Shown here: positions 9,664-18,172 of the stretch, one piece after another
Numbering within the stretch: the stretch's first letter is position 1
Layout: every line of letters starts with the position of its first letter
Origin: a bacterium
Lineage (GTDB): Bacteria; Patescibacteriota; Minisyncoccia; Phycocordibacterales; Phycocordibacteraceae
Length of the DNA: 32,311 nt
Reading direction: 5' to 3'
Assembly (NCBI GenBank): GCA_021811365.1
Contig: JAJZPB010000001.1
Span: forward strand, 1 to 32,311
Notes under the pieces: model-generated
Seen by the model: the letters and a program-made list of their open reading frames with translations, nothing else
Databases searched by the model: none
What the model was told of the DNA's origin: nothing
Position numbers and translations under genes: made by a program

Positions 9664-10251
9664 ATGCTTCCCCTGAGGAATCTGGTACTACTAGCGCTCG
9701 CTGCAGCGTCGCTCTCGCTCTATATTCCGATTAGTCGCGGTCGCCCGAAGCGCCTGTGCGGCATGTTGGTTGATCAGCACATACCTTTTTTGCCGGTGTT
9801 TGTCGTCCCCTACCTTTCGCTGTTCATTTTTTTCCCCGCGGCAATCATACTTGTATACCCGACCCCATTTGCGGCCCTGATGTACCTAGCTCTCGGCATT
9901 GTGGGCCTGCTGTACGCGGTTGTGAGCCCGTTTGTCGGTTGCAGTGCTGCGCGCGCTGACGCGCGCGGGCCGGGAGCACTGCACGCGCTCGTGCGGTTCG
10001 TTTATCGCATCGACGGGAAGTACAACAATGATGTTTTTCCGAGCACGCATGTGTACATTTCGGTTATCTGCGGCTACTACCTTGCGCGCGCGTTTCCGGC
10101 GTTTGCTCTGTGGTCCTGGATAGTTGCGGTGTGCATAGCTTTTTCTACAGTTTTTATCAAGCAGCATAATCTTATGGACATAGCCGGGGGATTGCTTTGG
10201 GCAGCTACCGCAATCGTCGCGGCTCAGAGCCTAATCGGACTGTTGGTTTAG
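9664..10251 (+). CDS. PAP2-superfamily membrane phosphatase
   Basis: FPSTHVYISVICGYYLA ... IKQHNLMDIAGGLLW (PAP2 C2/C3 motifs). ATG 9664 preceded by TGC-TACCGT-6 nt. Confidence 0.8.
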   Translation: MLPLRNLVLLALAAASLSLYIPISRGRPKRLCGMLVDQHIPFLPVFVVPYLSLFIFFPAAIILVYPTPFAALMYLALGIVGLLYAVVSPFVGCSAARADARGPGALHALVRFVYRIDGKYNNDVFPSTHVYISVICGYYLARAFPAFALWSWIVAVCIAFSTVFIKQHNLMDIAGGLLWAATAIVAAQSLIGLLV

Positions 10252-10293
10252 TAGCCAAGCGTATGAAAATGCGCTACAAATAGGGCGTGCAAT

Positions 10294-10366
10294 GGGCCCT
10301 TAGCTCATCTGGTAGAGCGCATCCATGGCATGGATGAGGTGAGCGGTTCGAGTCCGCTAGGGTCCA
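10294..10366 (+). tRNA. tRNA-Ala (anticodon GGC), CCA not encoded
   Basis: Full cloverleaf; loop ATGGCAT; acceptor gggccct/agggtcc with G3:U70 identity pair. Confidence 0.95.
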
Positions 10367-10426
10367 CCCAAATCGGCTGCTCGTGTGTATTCGTCGAGGC
10401 TGTAAATAGAATTCCTGTTGAATGCG

Positions 10427-10432
10427 TATAAT
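10427..10432 (+). promoter_or_regulatory. -10 element TATAAT, predicted leaderless start
   Basis: TATAAT-GGGCGT-ATG(10439). Confidence 0.7.
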
Positions 10433-10438
10433 GGGCGT

Positions 10439-11377
10439 ATGCGAATGCGGTTAGCCGTTCTTGCAGCTTTCGCCGCGATAGGAGTCACTGTGACGTGGCA
10501 AGCTGTGCGCATAGAAACACTCTCGCGTTCAGTGAACGCGCTGGATGGCTCGTTTTCGAGGCTCGAAGCACAGATGGCGCTCGTGGCGAACATCGCGAGC
10601 TCCACTGCAGCATCGACAACAGAGCGTCTTTCCGCGCTCGTTCATAGCGAGTCGGTTACGAGGCGCTCAAGCCAGACGCTGCAAAGCACCGTTGCCAAGG
10701 TGACGCCGGCAGTCGTTTCCATTGTCGAGAGCAGGGAAGTACCCAAGCTTCAGGTGACGTATGTCAATCCTTTCGGGAATGATCCGCAGTTCCAAGGCTT
10801 TGGGCTGCAGGTGCCGGTGTATCGGCAAGTCGGTACGACGACACAGAAAGTCTCCGCGGGCACCGGCTTTTTCGTGCGTAGCAACGGGTACATTGTGACT
10901 AATAAACACGTCGTTCCTGATGCGCAGGCTACGTATACGGTGCTCCTTGCAAACGGTACGCAGAAAATCGGCACGGTTATCTGGCGCTCACCGACTGAGG
11001 ACCTTGCCGTGCTAAAAGTCACCGGGAGTGGGTACGCGACAGTGCCGCTCGGCCATTCGTCGGCAGTCTCGCTTGCCGAATCTGTCTTTGCGGTAGGCAA
11101 TGCACTCGGTCAGTACACTAATTCCATCTCAACGGGTGTGGTCTCCGGTCTGAATAGAACTATCGTCGCGTCGGACGCAAACGGCACTACTGAAACGCTC
11201 AAGAACGTCATTCAAACCGACGCCGCTATCAATCCGGGTAACTCCGGGGGACCGCTCGTGGACCTTTCCGGTGACGCTGTCGGCATCAACGTTGCTGTCG
11301 CACAAGGGTCACAGAATATCGGTTTTGCACTGCCTATCGACGAAGTAAGGGCGGCGCTCTCGAGTCTGGGAATTTGA
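10439..11377 (+). CDS. HtrA/DegP-like trypsin-type serine protease, no obvious PDZ
   Basis: GTGFFVRSNGYIVTNKHVV (His), EDLAVLKV (Asp), QTDAAINPGNSGGPLVDLSG (Ser); N-terminal TM anchor. Confidence 0.93.
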   Translation: MRMRLAVLAAFAAIGVTVTWQAVRIETLSRSVNALDGSFSRLEAQMALVANIASSTAASTTERLSALVHSESVTRRSSQTLQSTVAKVTPAVVSIVESREVPKLQVTYVNPFGNDPQFQGFGLQVPVYRQVGTTTQKVSAGTGFFVRSNGYIVTNKHVVPDAQATYTVLLANGTQKIGTVIWRSPTEDLAVLKVTGSGYATVPLGHSSAVSLAESVFAVGNALGQYTNSISTGVVSGLNRTIVASDANGTTETLKNVIQTDAAINPGNSGGPLVDLSGDAVGINVAVAQGSQNIGFALPIDEVRAALSSLGI

Positions 11378-11406
11378 GCCGTTTCTGCTATGGTGCTAGC
11401 GTGTTC

Positions 11407-11480
11407 GCGCTCTTAGCTCAGTTGGTTAGAGCGTTCGCTTCACACGCGAAAGGTCATAGGTTCGAATCCGCTAGGGTCCA
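11407..11480 (+). pseudogene. Chimeric tRNA gene: tRNA-Val(CAC) 5' body joined to tRNA-Ala 3' end
   Basis: 5' gcgctctta...ttcgcTTCACACgcgaa is Val-CAC like; 3' ggttcgaatccgctagggtccacca equals the tRNA-Ala(CGC) 3' end. Acceptor and T stems do not pair. Confidence 0.85.
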
Positions 11481-11483
11481 CCA

Positions 11484-11678
11484 TTGAGGGAAACCAGGAA
11501 CCTTGAGAACAGCAGTAGGGGACACCAGTTCTATGCTTCTGGTGCCGTGACTGAGGGCGGCTATGCTCTCGATGAACCAATAAGGTCGCTCGCGGTCGAG
11601 ACCAACTCGCTAGACTGGCTTCCGAGTGAAGCGGTCGCTACAGCACAAAGAGGTTTGCGTTCTGTAGAAAGACAATAG
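11484..11678 (+). other. Possible degenerate coding remnant (TnpB/IS605 C-terminal-tail-like)
   Basis: GHQFYASGAVTEGGYALDEPIRSLAVETNSLDWLPSEAVATAQRG resembles in style the low-complexity tails of IS605 OrfB/TnpB proteins; impression only. Confidence 0.25.
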
Positions 11679-11794
11679 AATTGCCCAAAGAGTTTCCGGG
11701 TGGCGATGGTTGGGCCATGCGCTTAATGTTCACTAAAAGAAAGGAGCTACATAGATCCTCCTCCGATGGTTGGTGGTCCTGCTATAGTTTCAGT

Positions 11795-14005
11795 ATGAAA
11801 CGGAGGCTTCCGGTTTTGCGTGGCGCGCGTATGGTTATGAACCCCCGGCTAGCAGCTCCGACGAACCGTGCCTACGCGCAAATAGCGAAGGTTTTTCGGC
11901 TGAAGGTAGCGAGGATTCTTGCGGTTCTGTTCTTCTTTTCCGTTTTCGCAGTCGCTGCGCACGCGGCGGCTGGTGGCGCTTCAGTTACGTTGGACGCTCC
12001 TCCCAATGACCTCGGTTTGGTGGGCCATTGGTCTTTCGACTCCGGCGATGTGTCTGGCACCACTGTGCTCGATCAGTCCGGAAACGGGATTAATGGGACT
12101 GCCGTCAATGGTCCCAAACAGGTGTCCGGCAAACTTGGGCAAGCTCTCTCATTCAATGGGACGAACCAATCTGTTAATCTCGTTCCATCTACCAAGATAG
12201 GGAATATTCAAAACAACTTTACCGTATCTGCATGGATAAAGCTCCCGATAGGATCACCTTCGGGCGGCTATATTTTTGGCGCTTCCACTGGTGGGTTCGA
12301 ACCAGAGATATCCTCTACAAATATTGGTCTTACGACGAGCGGTGAGCACGACTACACCTACATTCCAATAAGCCCAAGTCTGAATACATGGCACCATGTA
12401 GTGTGGACCATGGACAGTAGCAACACCGTCACATATTACTTGGACGGTTCAAAGGTGGGAAGCGGCGGGACATACTTCTATCCTGCGGCAACTGCACCAG
12501 ATAATGAAATAGGAGAATGGGCCAGGTTTCCTGTGTATTTCACAGGGGCTATCGACGACCTCCGCATATACAACCGTGTACTCAGTGCTTCCGATATCCA
12601 GCAGCTCTACCATTCCGGTGCCACTACTCACAACAACAGCCCCATCTCTCTCGTCCCGAACGGGCTCGTTGGCTATTGGACCTTCGACGGGCGGAACACT
12701 AACTGGGCTGCGAACACGACCGCCGACGTCTCGGGCCACGGAAACACTGGCACGATGGTCGGCATGTCTCCTGCCACCTCAGCCGTCCTTGGCCGCTTCG
12801 GTCAGGCGCTCTCTTTCAATGGGACGAGTCAATACATAACTACTGTAAACACAGCGAACATCACCGTCTCGACACCATTTTCTATAGGCATTTGGGAAAA
12901 AGGACTGGGTCCAAACGAAGAGCTTCTTGGAACTGCACACAATGTTTCTCCCTGGGAGGGAGTATGGTTTGGAACCAATGGTTCTGGACAAGTGTTTTTC
13001 GCTCTTCAAGACTCCTCTGCAAGCCGGATTGCCATAAATACAACGACAATACCTAATGCAACACAATGGAACCATATCGTAGCTACATACGACGGGAGCA
13101 ATAATATTAGCGGGTTTAAAATCTACATAAATGGTATTCAAGCAGCTATAGTGAACGCAGGAGGCTCGACATCTGGTCTCGGAACCTTTAGTAACGGTCC
13201 GTGGTTTATCGGCAGTAACGCCAGTGGAACTGGTCTATTCTCGGGGATGCTCGACGACGTCCGCATATACAATCGCGCGCTCTCCGCTACCGAAGTGAAG
13301 CAGCTCTACAACGCCGGAGCAGTGGGCACAACAATCGACACCGCCCCCGCACAAGCGCTCTCGGGTGGCGGGCTCGTCGGCTATTGGCCCTTCGACGGCT
13401 CTCAGATGAATTGGGCATCCAGCCTAGCGCTCGATGCGAGTGGCCATGGCAACAACGGCACGCTCGTTAACATGGCGCCTGCCAATGCCGTCATGGGGGT
13501 GATAGGGCAGGCGCTCTCCTTCAATGGGACGAGCCAGTATATATCGGCTAACGCGCCGGCAACCACATATCCTTTAACGATGAGTGTATGGGCAAAAATG
13601 TCGTCAGCTGGAAACACTGGTTTTGTAATATCATTGGCGTCCTCAATTGCATATGAAGCGTTTGCGATCTCCGTGTCTAATGGAAAACCAACAATGTTTA
13701 TATGTGCGGGTCAAGGGTCAGATGTTTCAGTAAGCTCGCCAACTGCGATACAAGCAGGGCAGTGGTATTTACTCACATCGGTACTCACGAGTGCGACCAG
13801 TAGGACCCTGTATGTGAATGGTGTCAGTGTAGCAACGGACACAACGAGTAGAAATCCTATTTACATAAACGGTATGCATATTGGCAACTTGGGCGGTTAT
13901 TGGGGAAACATAATATATTTTCCGGGCTCCATCGACGATGTCCGCATATACAACCGCGCGCTCTCGGCGAGCGAGGTGAGGCAGCTCTATAACCTCGGAC
14001 GCTGA
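11795..14005 (+). CDS. Secreted protein with three LamG/concanavalin A-like repeats
   Basis: Three repeats of LVGxWxFD...SGxGxxGT...GQALSFNGT...DDVRIYNRALSAxEVxQLY. TGC-TATAGT-TTCAGT-ATG(11795). Confidence 0.9.
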   Translation: MKRRLPVLRGARMVMNPRLAAPTNRAYAQIAKVFRLKVARILAVLFFFSVFAVAAHAAAGGASVTLDAPPNDLGLVGHWSFDSGDVSGTTVLDQSGNGINGTAVNGPKQVSGKLGQALSFNGTNQSVNLVPSTKIGNIQNNFTVSAWIKLPIGSPSGGYIFGASTGGFEPEISSTNIGLTTSGEHDYTYIPISPSLNTWHHVVWTMDSSNTVTYYLDGSKVGSGGTYFYPAATAPDNEIGEWARFPVYFTGAIDDLRIYNRVLSASDIQQLYHSGATTHNNSPISLVPNGLVGYWTFDGRNTNWAANTTADVSGHGNTGTMVGMSPATSAVLGRFGQALSFNGTSQYITTVNTANITVSTPFSIGIWEKGLGPNEELLGTAHNVSPWEGVWFGTNGSGQVFFALQDSSASRIAINTTTIPNATQWNHIVATYDGSNNISGFKIYINGIQAAIVNAGGSTSGLGTFSNGPWFIGSNASGTGLFSGMLDDVRIYNRALSATEVKQLYNAGAVGTTIDTAPAQALSGGGLVGYWPFDGSQMNWASSLALDASGHGNNGTLVNMAPANAVMGVIGQALSFNGTSQYISANAPATTYPLTMSVWAKMSSAGNTGFVISLASSIAYEAFAISVSNGKPTMFICAGQGSDVSVSSPTAIQAGQWYLLTSVLTSATSRTLYVNGVSVATDTTSRNPIYINGMHIGNLGGYWGNIIYFPGSIDDVRIYNRALSASEVRQLYNLGR

Positions 14006-14164
14006 AACATATGCGAGGTGGATAGTATAACTACGTACGACTTGTCGAGCGTTCGCTCCGCTGTGGTATGTGCCGATACGGCAGATTTTCGCTATGGACG
14101 ATGTCGAAAGGAGTGCGCAACCAAAATGGTCGCGTTCCTTTCAGCTGCTAGTTCAAGAACCCTG

Positions 14165-14235
14165 TCGGGCCGCCGGGAATTGAACCCGGTCTACACGCAC
14201 CCGAAGCGTGCGTACTACCGTCATACTCCGGCCCG
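14165..14235 (-). tRNA. tRNA-Pro (anticodon CGG)
   Basis: Acceptor cgggccg/cggcccg, C1:G72 and A73, loop TTCGGGT, T arm ccggg-ttcaatt-cccgg. Confidence 0.93.
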
Positions 14236-14257
14236 ACAGGACTCTCGACTGGCCTAG

Positions 14258-14331
14258 TGCGCTCTATAGGATTCGAACCTATGACCTTACGCGTGTGAAG
14301 CGTACGCTCTAACCAACTGAGCTAAGAGCGC
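14258..14331 (-). tRNA. tRNA-Val (anticodon CAC)
   Basis: Acceptor gcgctct/agagcgc, loop TTCACAC, T arm atagg-ttcgaat-cctat. Confidence 0.95.
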
Positions 14332-14394
14332 GTACGCCCCTCACGATACCAAATTATGTAAAAAAACGCACGGTCTGAGTGCTACCATTGGGTA

Positions 14395-14907
14395 ATGGGT
14401 TTGCGTAGCAGCAAAGCTAGTTCGGTAGGCGAGCGTTGGATTCTTCCTGCGGCGTGTCTGCTTGCGCCTTTTGCCTCGGGTGCGCTAGGCAGCGTGTATG
14501 CGGTCTCGGCTATCAGCGGTTGGTACGTAACCCTTCCGAAGCCGATCTGGACGCCACCAAACTACCTTTTCGGGCCCGTTTGGACGTTTCTGTATGTGCT
14601 GATGGGCGTTGCTGCATTTCTGGTTTGGCGCGCGCGGAAGGCGGATCGGTCCTTTTCGCTCTGGGTATTTTTTGCGCACCTGGTGGTGAATGCGCTTTGG
14701 TCGCTGGTGTTTTTCGGTTTGCACGCGGTTAGTTGGGCGTTACTAGATATTTTCGTACTCTGGGCAATGATTATTTGGCTCATCGTTCTCTTTGTGCGGC
14801 AATCGAGCTGGGCTGGCTGGCTTTTGGTGCCGTACCTGCTCTGGGTAACATATGCGGCATCGCTTAACCTCGGCATTGTTTTTCTGCAAAGTTCCGTCTT
14901 GCATTAG
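14395..14907 (+). CDS. TspO/MBR-family tryptophan-rich membrane protein
   Basis: GWYVTLPKPIWTPPNYLFGPVWTFLYVLMGVAAFLVW; five TM helices, WSLVFFGLHAVSWALLDI. TGC-TACCAT-6 nt-ATG. Confidence 0.92.
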   Translation: MGLRSSKASSVGERWILPAACLLAPFASGALGSVYAVSAISGWYVTLPKPIWTPPNYLFGPVWTFLYVLMGVAAFLVWRARKADRSFSLWVFFAHLVVNALWSLVFFGLHAVSWALLDIFVLWAMIIWLIVLFVRQSSWAGWLLVPYLLWVTYAASLNLGIVFLQSSVLH

Positions 14908-14918
14908 CTGTGCGTAAT

Positions 14919-14958
14919 CAACCAAAACGTCTTTGCGTACGCGGAGACGTTTTGGTTG
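14919..14958 (+). terminator. Intrinsic terminator after the TspO gene
   Basis: caaccaaaacgtct...agacgttttggttg, 14-bp perfect stem. Confidence 0.8.
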
Positions 14959-15124
14959 AGGGGGCGGGCCGCCGGGAATCGGCGAGTACGCCTTTCGGTC
15001 ACAAGTCTTGGCTCGTCGTCACTCGCCGAGCATGCGACTCCGCCTCGCGGTGTTCGCTGTTGCTCGCACATGGCTCCGGCTTTCGATTCCCGGGCGAACA
15101 CCCCGCGTTCTCAACCCCTCTTAC

Positions 15125-15158
15125 GTGACAAGCTCTCGTGGGAGCGAGAGCTTGTCAC
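15125..15158 (-). terminator. Hairpin 3' of tRNA-Pro(GGG)
   Basis: gtgacaagctctcg-tgggag-cgagagcttgtcac perfect 14-bp stem. Confidence 0.75.
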
Positions 15159-15163
15159 TTCAG

Positions 15164-15234
15164 TCGGGCCGCCGGGAATCGAACCCGGTCTACATCCACC
15201 CCATGGACGCGTACTACCGGTATACTACGGCCCG
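15164..15234 (-). tRNA. tRNA-Pro (anticodon GGG)
   Basis: Acceptor cgggccg/cggcccg, A73, loop ATGGGGT, T arm ccggg-ttcgatt-cccgg. Confidence 0.95.
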
Positions 15235-15244
15235 AGTGAAGGTA

Positions 15245-15281
15245 GCGTACCACATGCATTTGGAAATGCATGTGGTACGCT
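15245..15281. other. Long perfect hairpin
   Basis: agcgtaccacatgcatt...aaatgcatgtggtacgct; about 17-bp stem, 2-3 nt loop. Confidence 0.75.
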
Positions 15282-15596
15282 CGCGCGAAGGAGGGACGAC
15301 AGTATCGGCGCAAGTAAAGTAACCGATACGGCTCGAGTGTAGTGAGAATAGCGCACGCAGCGCGCGAGCCATTCGAACGGGATGAGGCGTCAAAAGCTGT
15401 CTGCGTAGGGTCCGTGAGCGAGGTGGAAAAGGGAACGTGGGCGTTCATACGCTCGCACCGAGCGGACCTGCCGTAGCTGCTGCAGCGAATAAGGCCTGCG
15501 TCTCTCGGTCTCTGCTATAGCATATTTGTAGCGGATGTGCGAAAGCGGTAAACAACCCTTCCGGATTCCTCAAGAATCCTGTATTCTGCTGCATGC

Positions 15597-15669
15597 GGGC
15601 CCTTAGCTCAGTTGGTAGAGCGCGTCATTCGCATTGACGAGGTCAGCGGTTCGAATCCGCTAGGGTCCA
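15597..15669 (+). tRNA. tRNA-Ala (anticodon CGC), CCA encoded at 15670-15672
   Basis: Acceptor gggccct/agggtcc with G3:U70, loop TTCGCAT, full arms. Confidence 0.95.
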
Positions 15670-15685
15670 CCAGATAAGCGCTGGT

Positions 15686-15934
15686 TCAGCTGGGTTCGTC
15701 TATCACTTCAACGGGCTCGTCCGCCGGAACAACTGACATCTCGCCCGTGTCAAAGTATAAAGTAACGCCAAAACCAGTGTCCGCACGGGCAGTGGGGCCT
15801 ATTGTTGTAATCTTTCGGCGACCAGGGAACCCCCAGAGCAGTACCGACATTCCCGGTTTAAGGTCGGAGCCTAGACACGTGGTCGTCTTTGGGTGCTCGG
15901 GAAGCTCCGTAGGCGGATGTTCAAAGGATGACAT
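15686..15934 (-). CDS. Hypothetical protein, 82 aa
   Basis: Beta-rich small protein; TATACT-6 nt-ATG upstream. Confidence 0.6.
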   Translation of the reverse strand: MSSFEHPPTELPEHPKTTTCLGSDLKPGMSVLLWGFPGRRKITTIGPTARADTGFGVTLYFDTGEMSVVPADEPVEVIDEPS

Positions 15935-16032
15935 ACCGGCAGTATAGAATGAATTCTAGGTGTGCGCACTTCTTCAAATAATCATGAAAAGTGCGCTATC
16001 GTGCGGAAAGTTTATTAACTATAACAAATTGT

Positions 16033-16398
16033 ATGCTTGAACACGTATCGGTACCGGTGTCTGACTTTGAAAAAGCCAAAGCCTTTTATCTTGCAGCTCT
16101 TGCGCCGCTTGGGTATGTCTTACAGAGGGACTACTCACCGGATGCTGCGGGCTTTATGGAAAGCGGGCATACGAGTTTTTGGATAGCAAAAAAAGACGCC
16201 GTCGTAACGCCCGTTCACGTAGCGCTCGTAGCGCAAAACAGGGAAGCGGTGGACGCGTTCCACGCGGCAGCGATTGCGCATGGCGGCACCGATAACGGTG
16301 CACCCGGCCGTCGTGATGGGTACGGGTATGCTGCTTTTGCGTTTGATCCGGACGGCAACAACATTGAGGCAGTGCTCTTTGAAAAGGGAGACGAGTGA
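16033..16398 (+). CDS. VOC-family (glyoxalase/bleomycin resistance-like) protein
   Basis: MLEHVSVPVSDFEKAKAFYLAALAPLGY...AAFAFDPDGNNIEAVLF. TATAAC-7 nt-ATG. Confidence 0.9.
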   Translation: MLEHVSVPVSDFEKAKAFYLAALAPLGYVLQRDYSPDAAGFMESGHTSFWIAKKDAVVTPVHVALVAQNREAVDAFHAAAIAHGGTDNGAPGRRDGYGYAAFAFDPDGNNIEAVLFEKGDE

Positions 16399-16494
16399 AA
16401 CGGAAGCGAATGCGGACGACCGATAGGACAAACTACATATACGCACACATAGCGGCAAAACGGTAGCAACAGAATATACCGTTACGCAATGCGG

Positions 16495-16525
16495 AGAAAA
16501 CCGGCGAGCGCAGCGCGCCGGTTTT
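16495..16525. terminator. Bidirectional terminator between convergent genes
   Basis: gaaaaccggcgagcgcagcgcgccggttttc. Confidence 0.8.
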
Positions 16526-16528
16526 CCG

Positions 16529-16738
16529 TCAGTTAGAGAGTGTCGGTGGTGGGCTTGGGCGCAGCCAGACGCTGAGCAGATACACGGCGGGAAGCGCAAA
16601 TACGACGCTCACAATTGCTATCCAGCGCAGAAAAAAGTCGTGCAAGTAGACTCCCAGCATAATACCGAGCGCAATCATCGACAGCTTAAGCAACGAAAAT
16701 TGCCACCAGCGCAGAGTCGTAGGTGCGAAAAGTTTCAT
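16529..16738 (-). CDS. Small two-TM membrane protein
   Basis: MKLFAPTTLRWWQFSLLKLSMIALGIMLGVYLHDFFLRWIAIVSVVFALPAVYLLSVW. Confidence 0.6.
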   Translation of the reverse strand: MKLFAPTTLRWWQFSLLKLSMIALGIMLGVYLHDFFLRWIAIVSVVFALPAVYLLSVWLRPSPPPTLSN

Positions 16739-16788
16739 ATGCAGGTAGCATACCACTTCTGAAAAAGTCGAAGTTTTCGTACAGAGCC

Positions 16789-17277
16789 CTAAGGCCTCCG
16801 TCTGTATCGCAGGAAACGCATGTGGCGACGGTGCAATAGACGGGTGCGCTGGTGCGCGTACTGCGTGCGCAGACGGTGTTCCAGCACATTTGCTTTTTGA
16901 GAAGCGCGCCAGCCGAATTCACTTAAGCCGACCGTGAGCAGCAGAACGGCAGAAAAGGTCGAGGTGAAATGGTCCTTGGAAGTCTGTGGCGCAAAAATAA
17001 AGAAGGACAGAAGAAAACTGCTCATACCGACAACGACGTCCATGGTCCGATTGGCTCGCGTTTCTTCAATTTTAGCAAGCGCTTCCCACATCTCATACGC
17101 AACTAGGGCAGTGAAGGTGGTAACGATCGCGGGGACTGCGCCAAAATGGAGGAAGAACAGGCCGAGTCCGATTGAAACGCCTGAGAGGAAGTGGACGACA
17201 CTCCACAGATCGAGCCATTCTCCCTCGCGCCAAACATCCGTCCTTTGGAAAGCAAACGCATCGTCTCGCAGACTCAT
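16789..17277 (-). CDS. Putative membrane protein, 162 aa
   Basis: Several TM helices; start ATG 17277 chosen from TATACT-GTCGCA-ATG. Confidence 0.7.
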   Translation of the reverse strand: MSLRDDAFAFQRTDVWREGEWLDLWSVVHFLSGVSIGLGLFFLHFGAVPAIVTTFTALVAYEMWEALAKIEETRANRTMDVVVGMSSFLLSFFIFAPQTSKDHFTSTFSAVLLLTVGLSEFGWRASQKANVLEHRLRTQYAHQRTRLLHRRHMRFLRYRRRP

Positions 17278-17493
17278 TGCGACAGTATACGGCATTTGTA
17301 CTGGACGAGGACAGTAGATGCCCGGATTTAGTGTTCGGGCGCGGTTTCCTTGGCCAAGATGTGTAAAACAGTTCGTCAAGCGGTGGCGAAGAGTGGGCGA
17401 CAGATGCGGTGTTCATTGAAATTTAAGCAGAAAAAGGGAACTATTATACGAGACAGCAGGTTCTACTATACAGATATGTCTCGTACTGAATGA

Positions 17494-18141
17494 ATGAAAA
17501 CCTCTAACCATCTACCTATGACTCGCCAAAAATACGCGCTTATTTCTTTAGCAGCCGCTCTAGCGGTTGTCGGAGTCACGTTTGCTCAGGTTGGCTCGGC
17601 GCAGACCACCGGTGCGCTTTCCTGCACGACCAACACGCCCCAGGTGGGTATCAACCAGACGGCCGTCTTCACTGCAACTGGCGGCACCGGTTCGTACTCC
17701 TGGTCAGGCGATAACCTTAACGTCGCAAACCCGACCGGCTCGCAATTCTCGGTCAGTTATCCGACGGTGGGTACCTATATCATCCACGTGATGAGTGGCG
17801 GACAGCTTGCTGGGTGCGCGCTTACCGTAACTTCGAGCAACTCCTCTTCCTCGAATGGGCTTTCCTGTACGCCTGCAAACCAAACCATAGCGCTTGGTCA
17901 AACCGCGTACGTCTCTGCTTCAGGTGGTACGGGAACGTATGCATGGTCGGCTCCCGGGCTAACCATCACCAATCCCTATGGTACGGGCTTCAACGCGAAC
18001 TTCGCTACCGCCGGAGCGAAAACCATTAGCGTGATGAGCGGCACGTCAACCGCGGTGTGCGTCGTAAACGTGCTTGCAAACTCGGGTACGCCGACGACCC
18101 CGGGTCTTCCCGACACCGGCGGTGGCTACGGGCACTGGTAA
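17494..18141 (+). CDS. Secreted repeat protein ending in an LPDTG motif, candidate sortase substrate
   Basis: Signal-like N terminus; two repeats LSCTxxxxxxxxGQTAxxxAxGGTGxYxWSxxxLxxxNPxGxxFxxxxxxxGxxxIxVMSG; C terminus GLPDTGGGYGHW. Confidence 0.8.
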   Translation: MKTSNHLPMTRQKYALISLAAALAVVGVTFAQVGSAQTTGALSCTTNTPQVGINQTAVFTATGGTGSYSWSGDNLNVANPTGSQFSVSYPTVGTYIIHVMSGGQLAGCALTVTSSNSSSSNGLSCTPANQTIALGQTAYVSASGGTGTYAWSAPGLTITNPYGTGFNANFATAGAKTISVMSGTSTAVCVVNVLANSGTPTTPGLPDTGGGYGHW

Positions 18142-18172
18142 AGGCCGCAGACGCTGTTTGCATCTCCCAAGT

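Noticed and set aside
15155-15448. 97-aa minus-strand ORF between tRNAs
   Set aside because: Runs through a perfect hairpin and into the tRNA-Pro gene; better explained as non-coding sequence.
11459-15672. Integrative element bounded by the 25-bp tRNA-Ala 3' direct repeat
   Set aside because: No integrase in the interval, and excision would leave a chimeric tRNA rather than an intact one.
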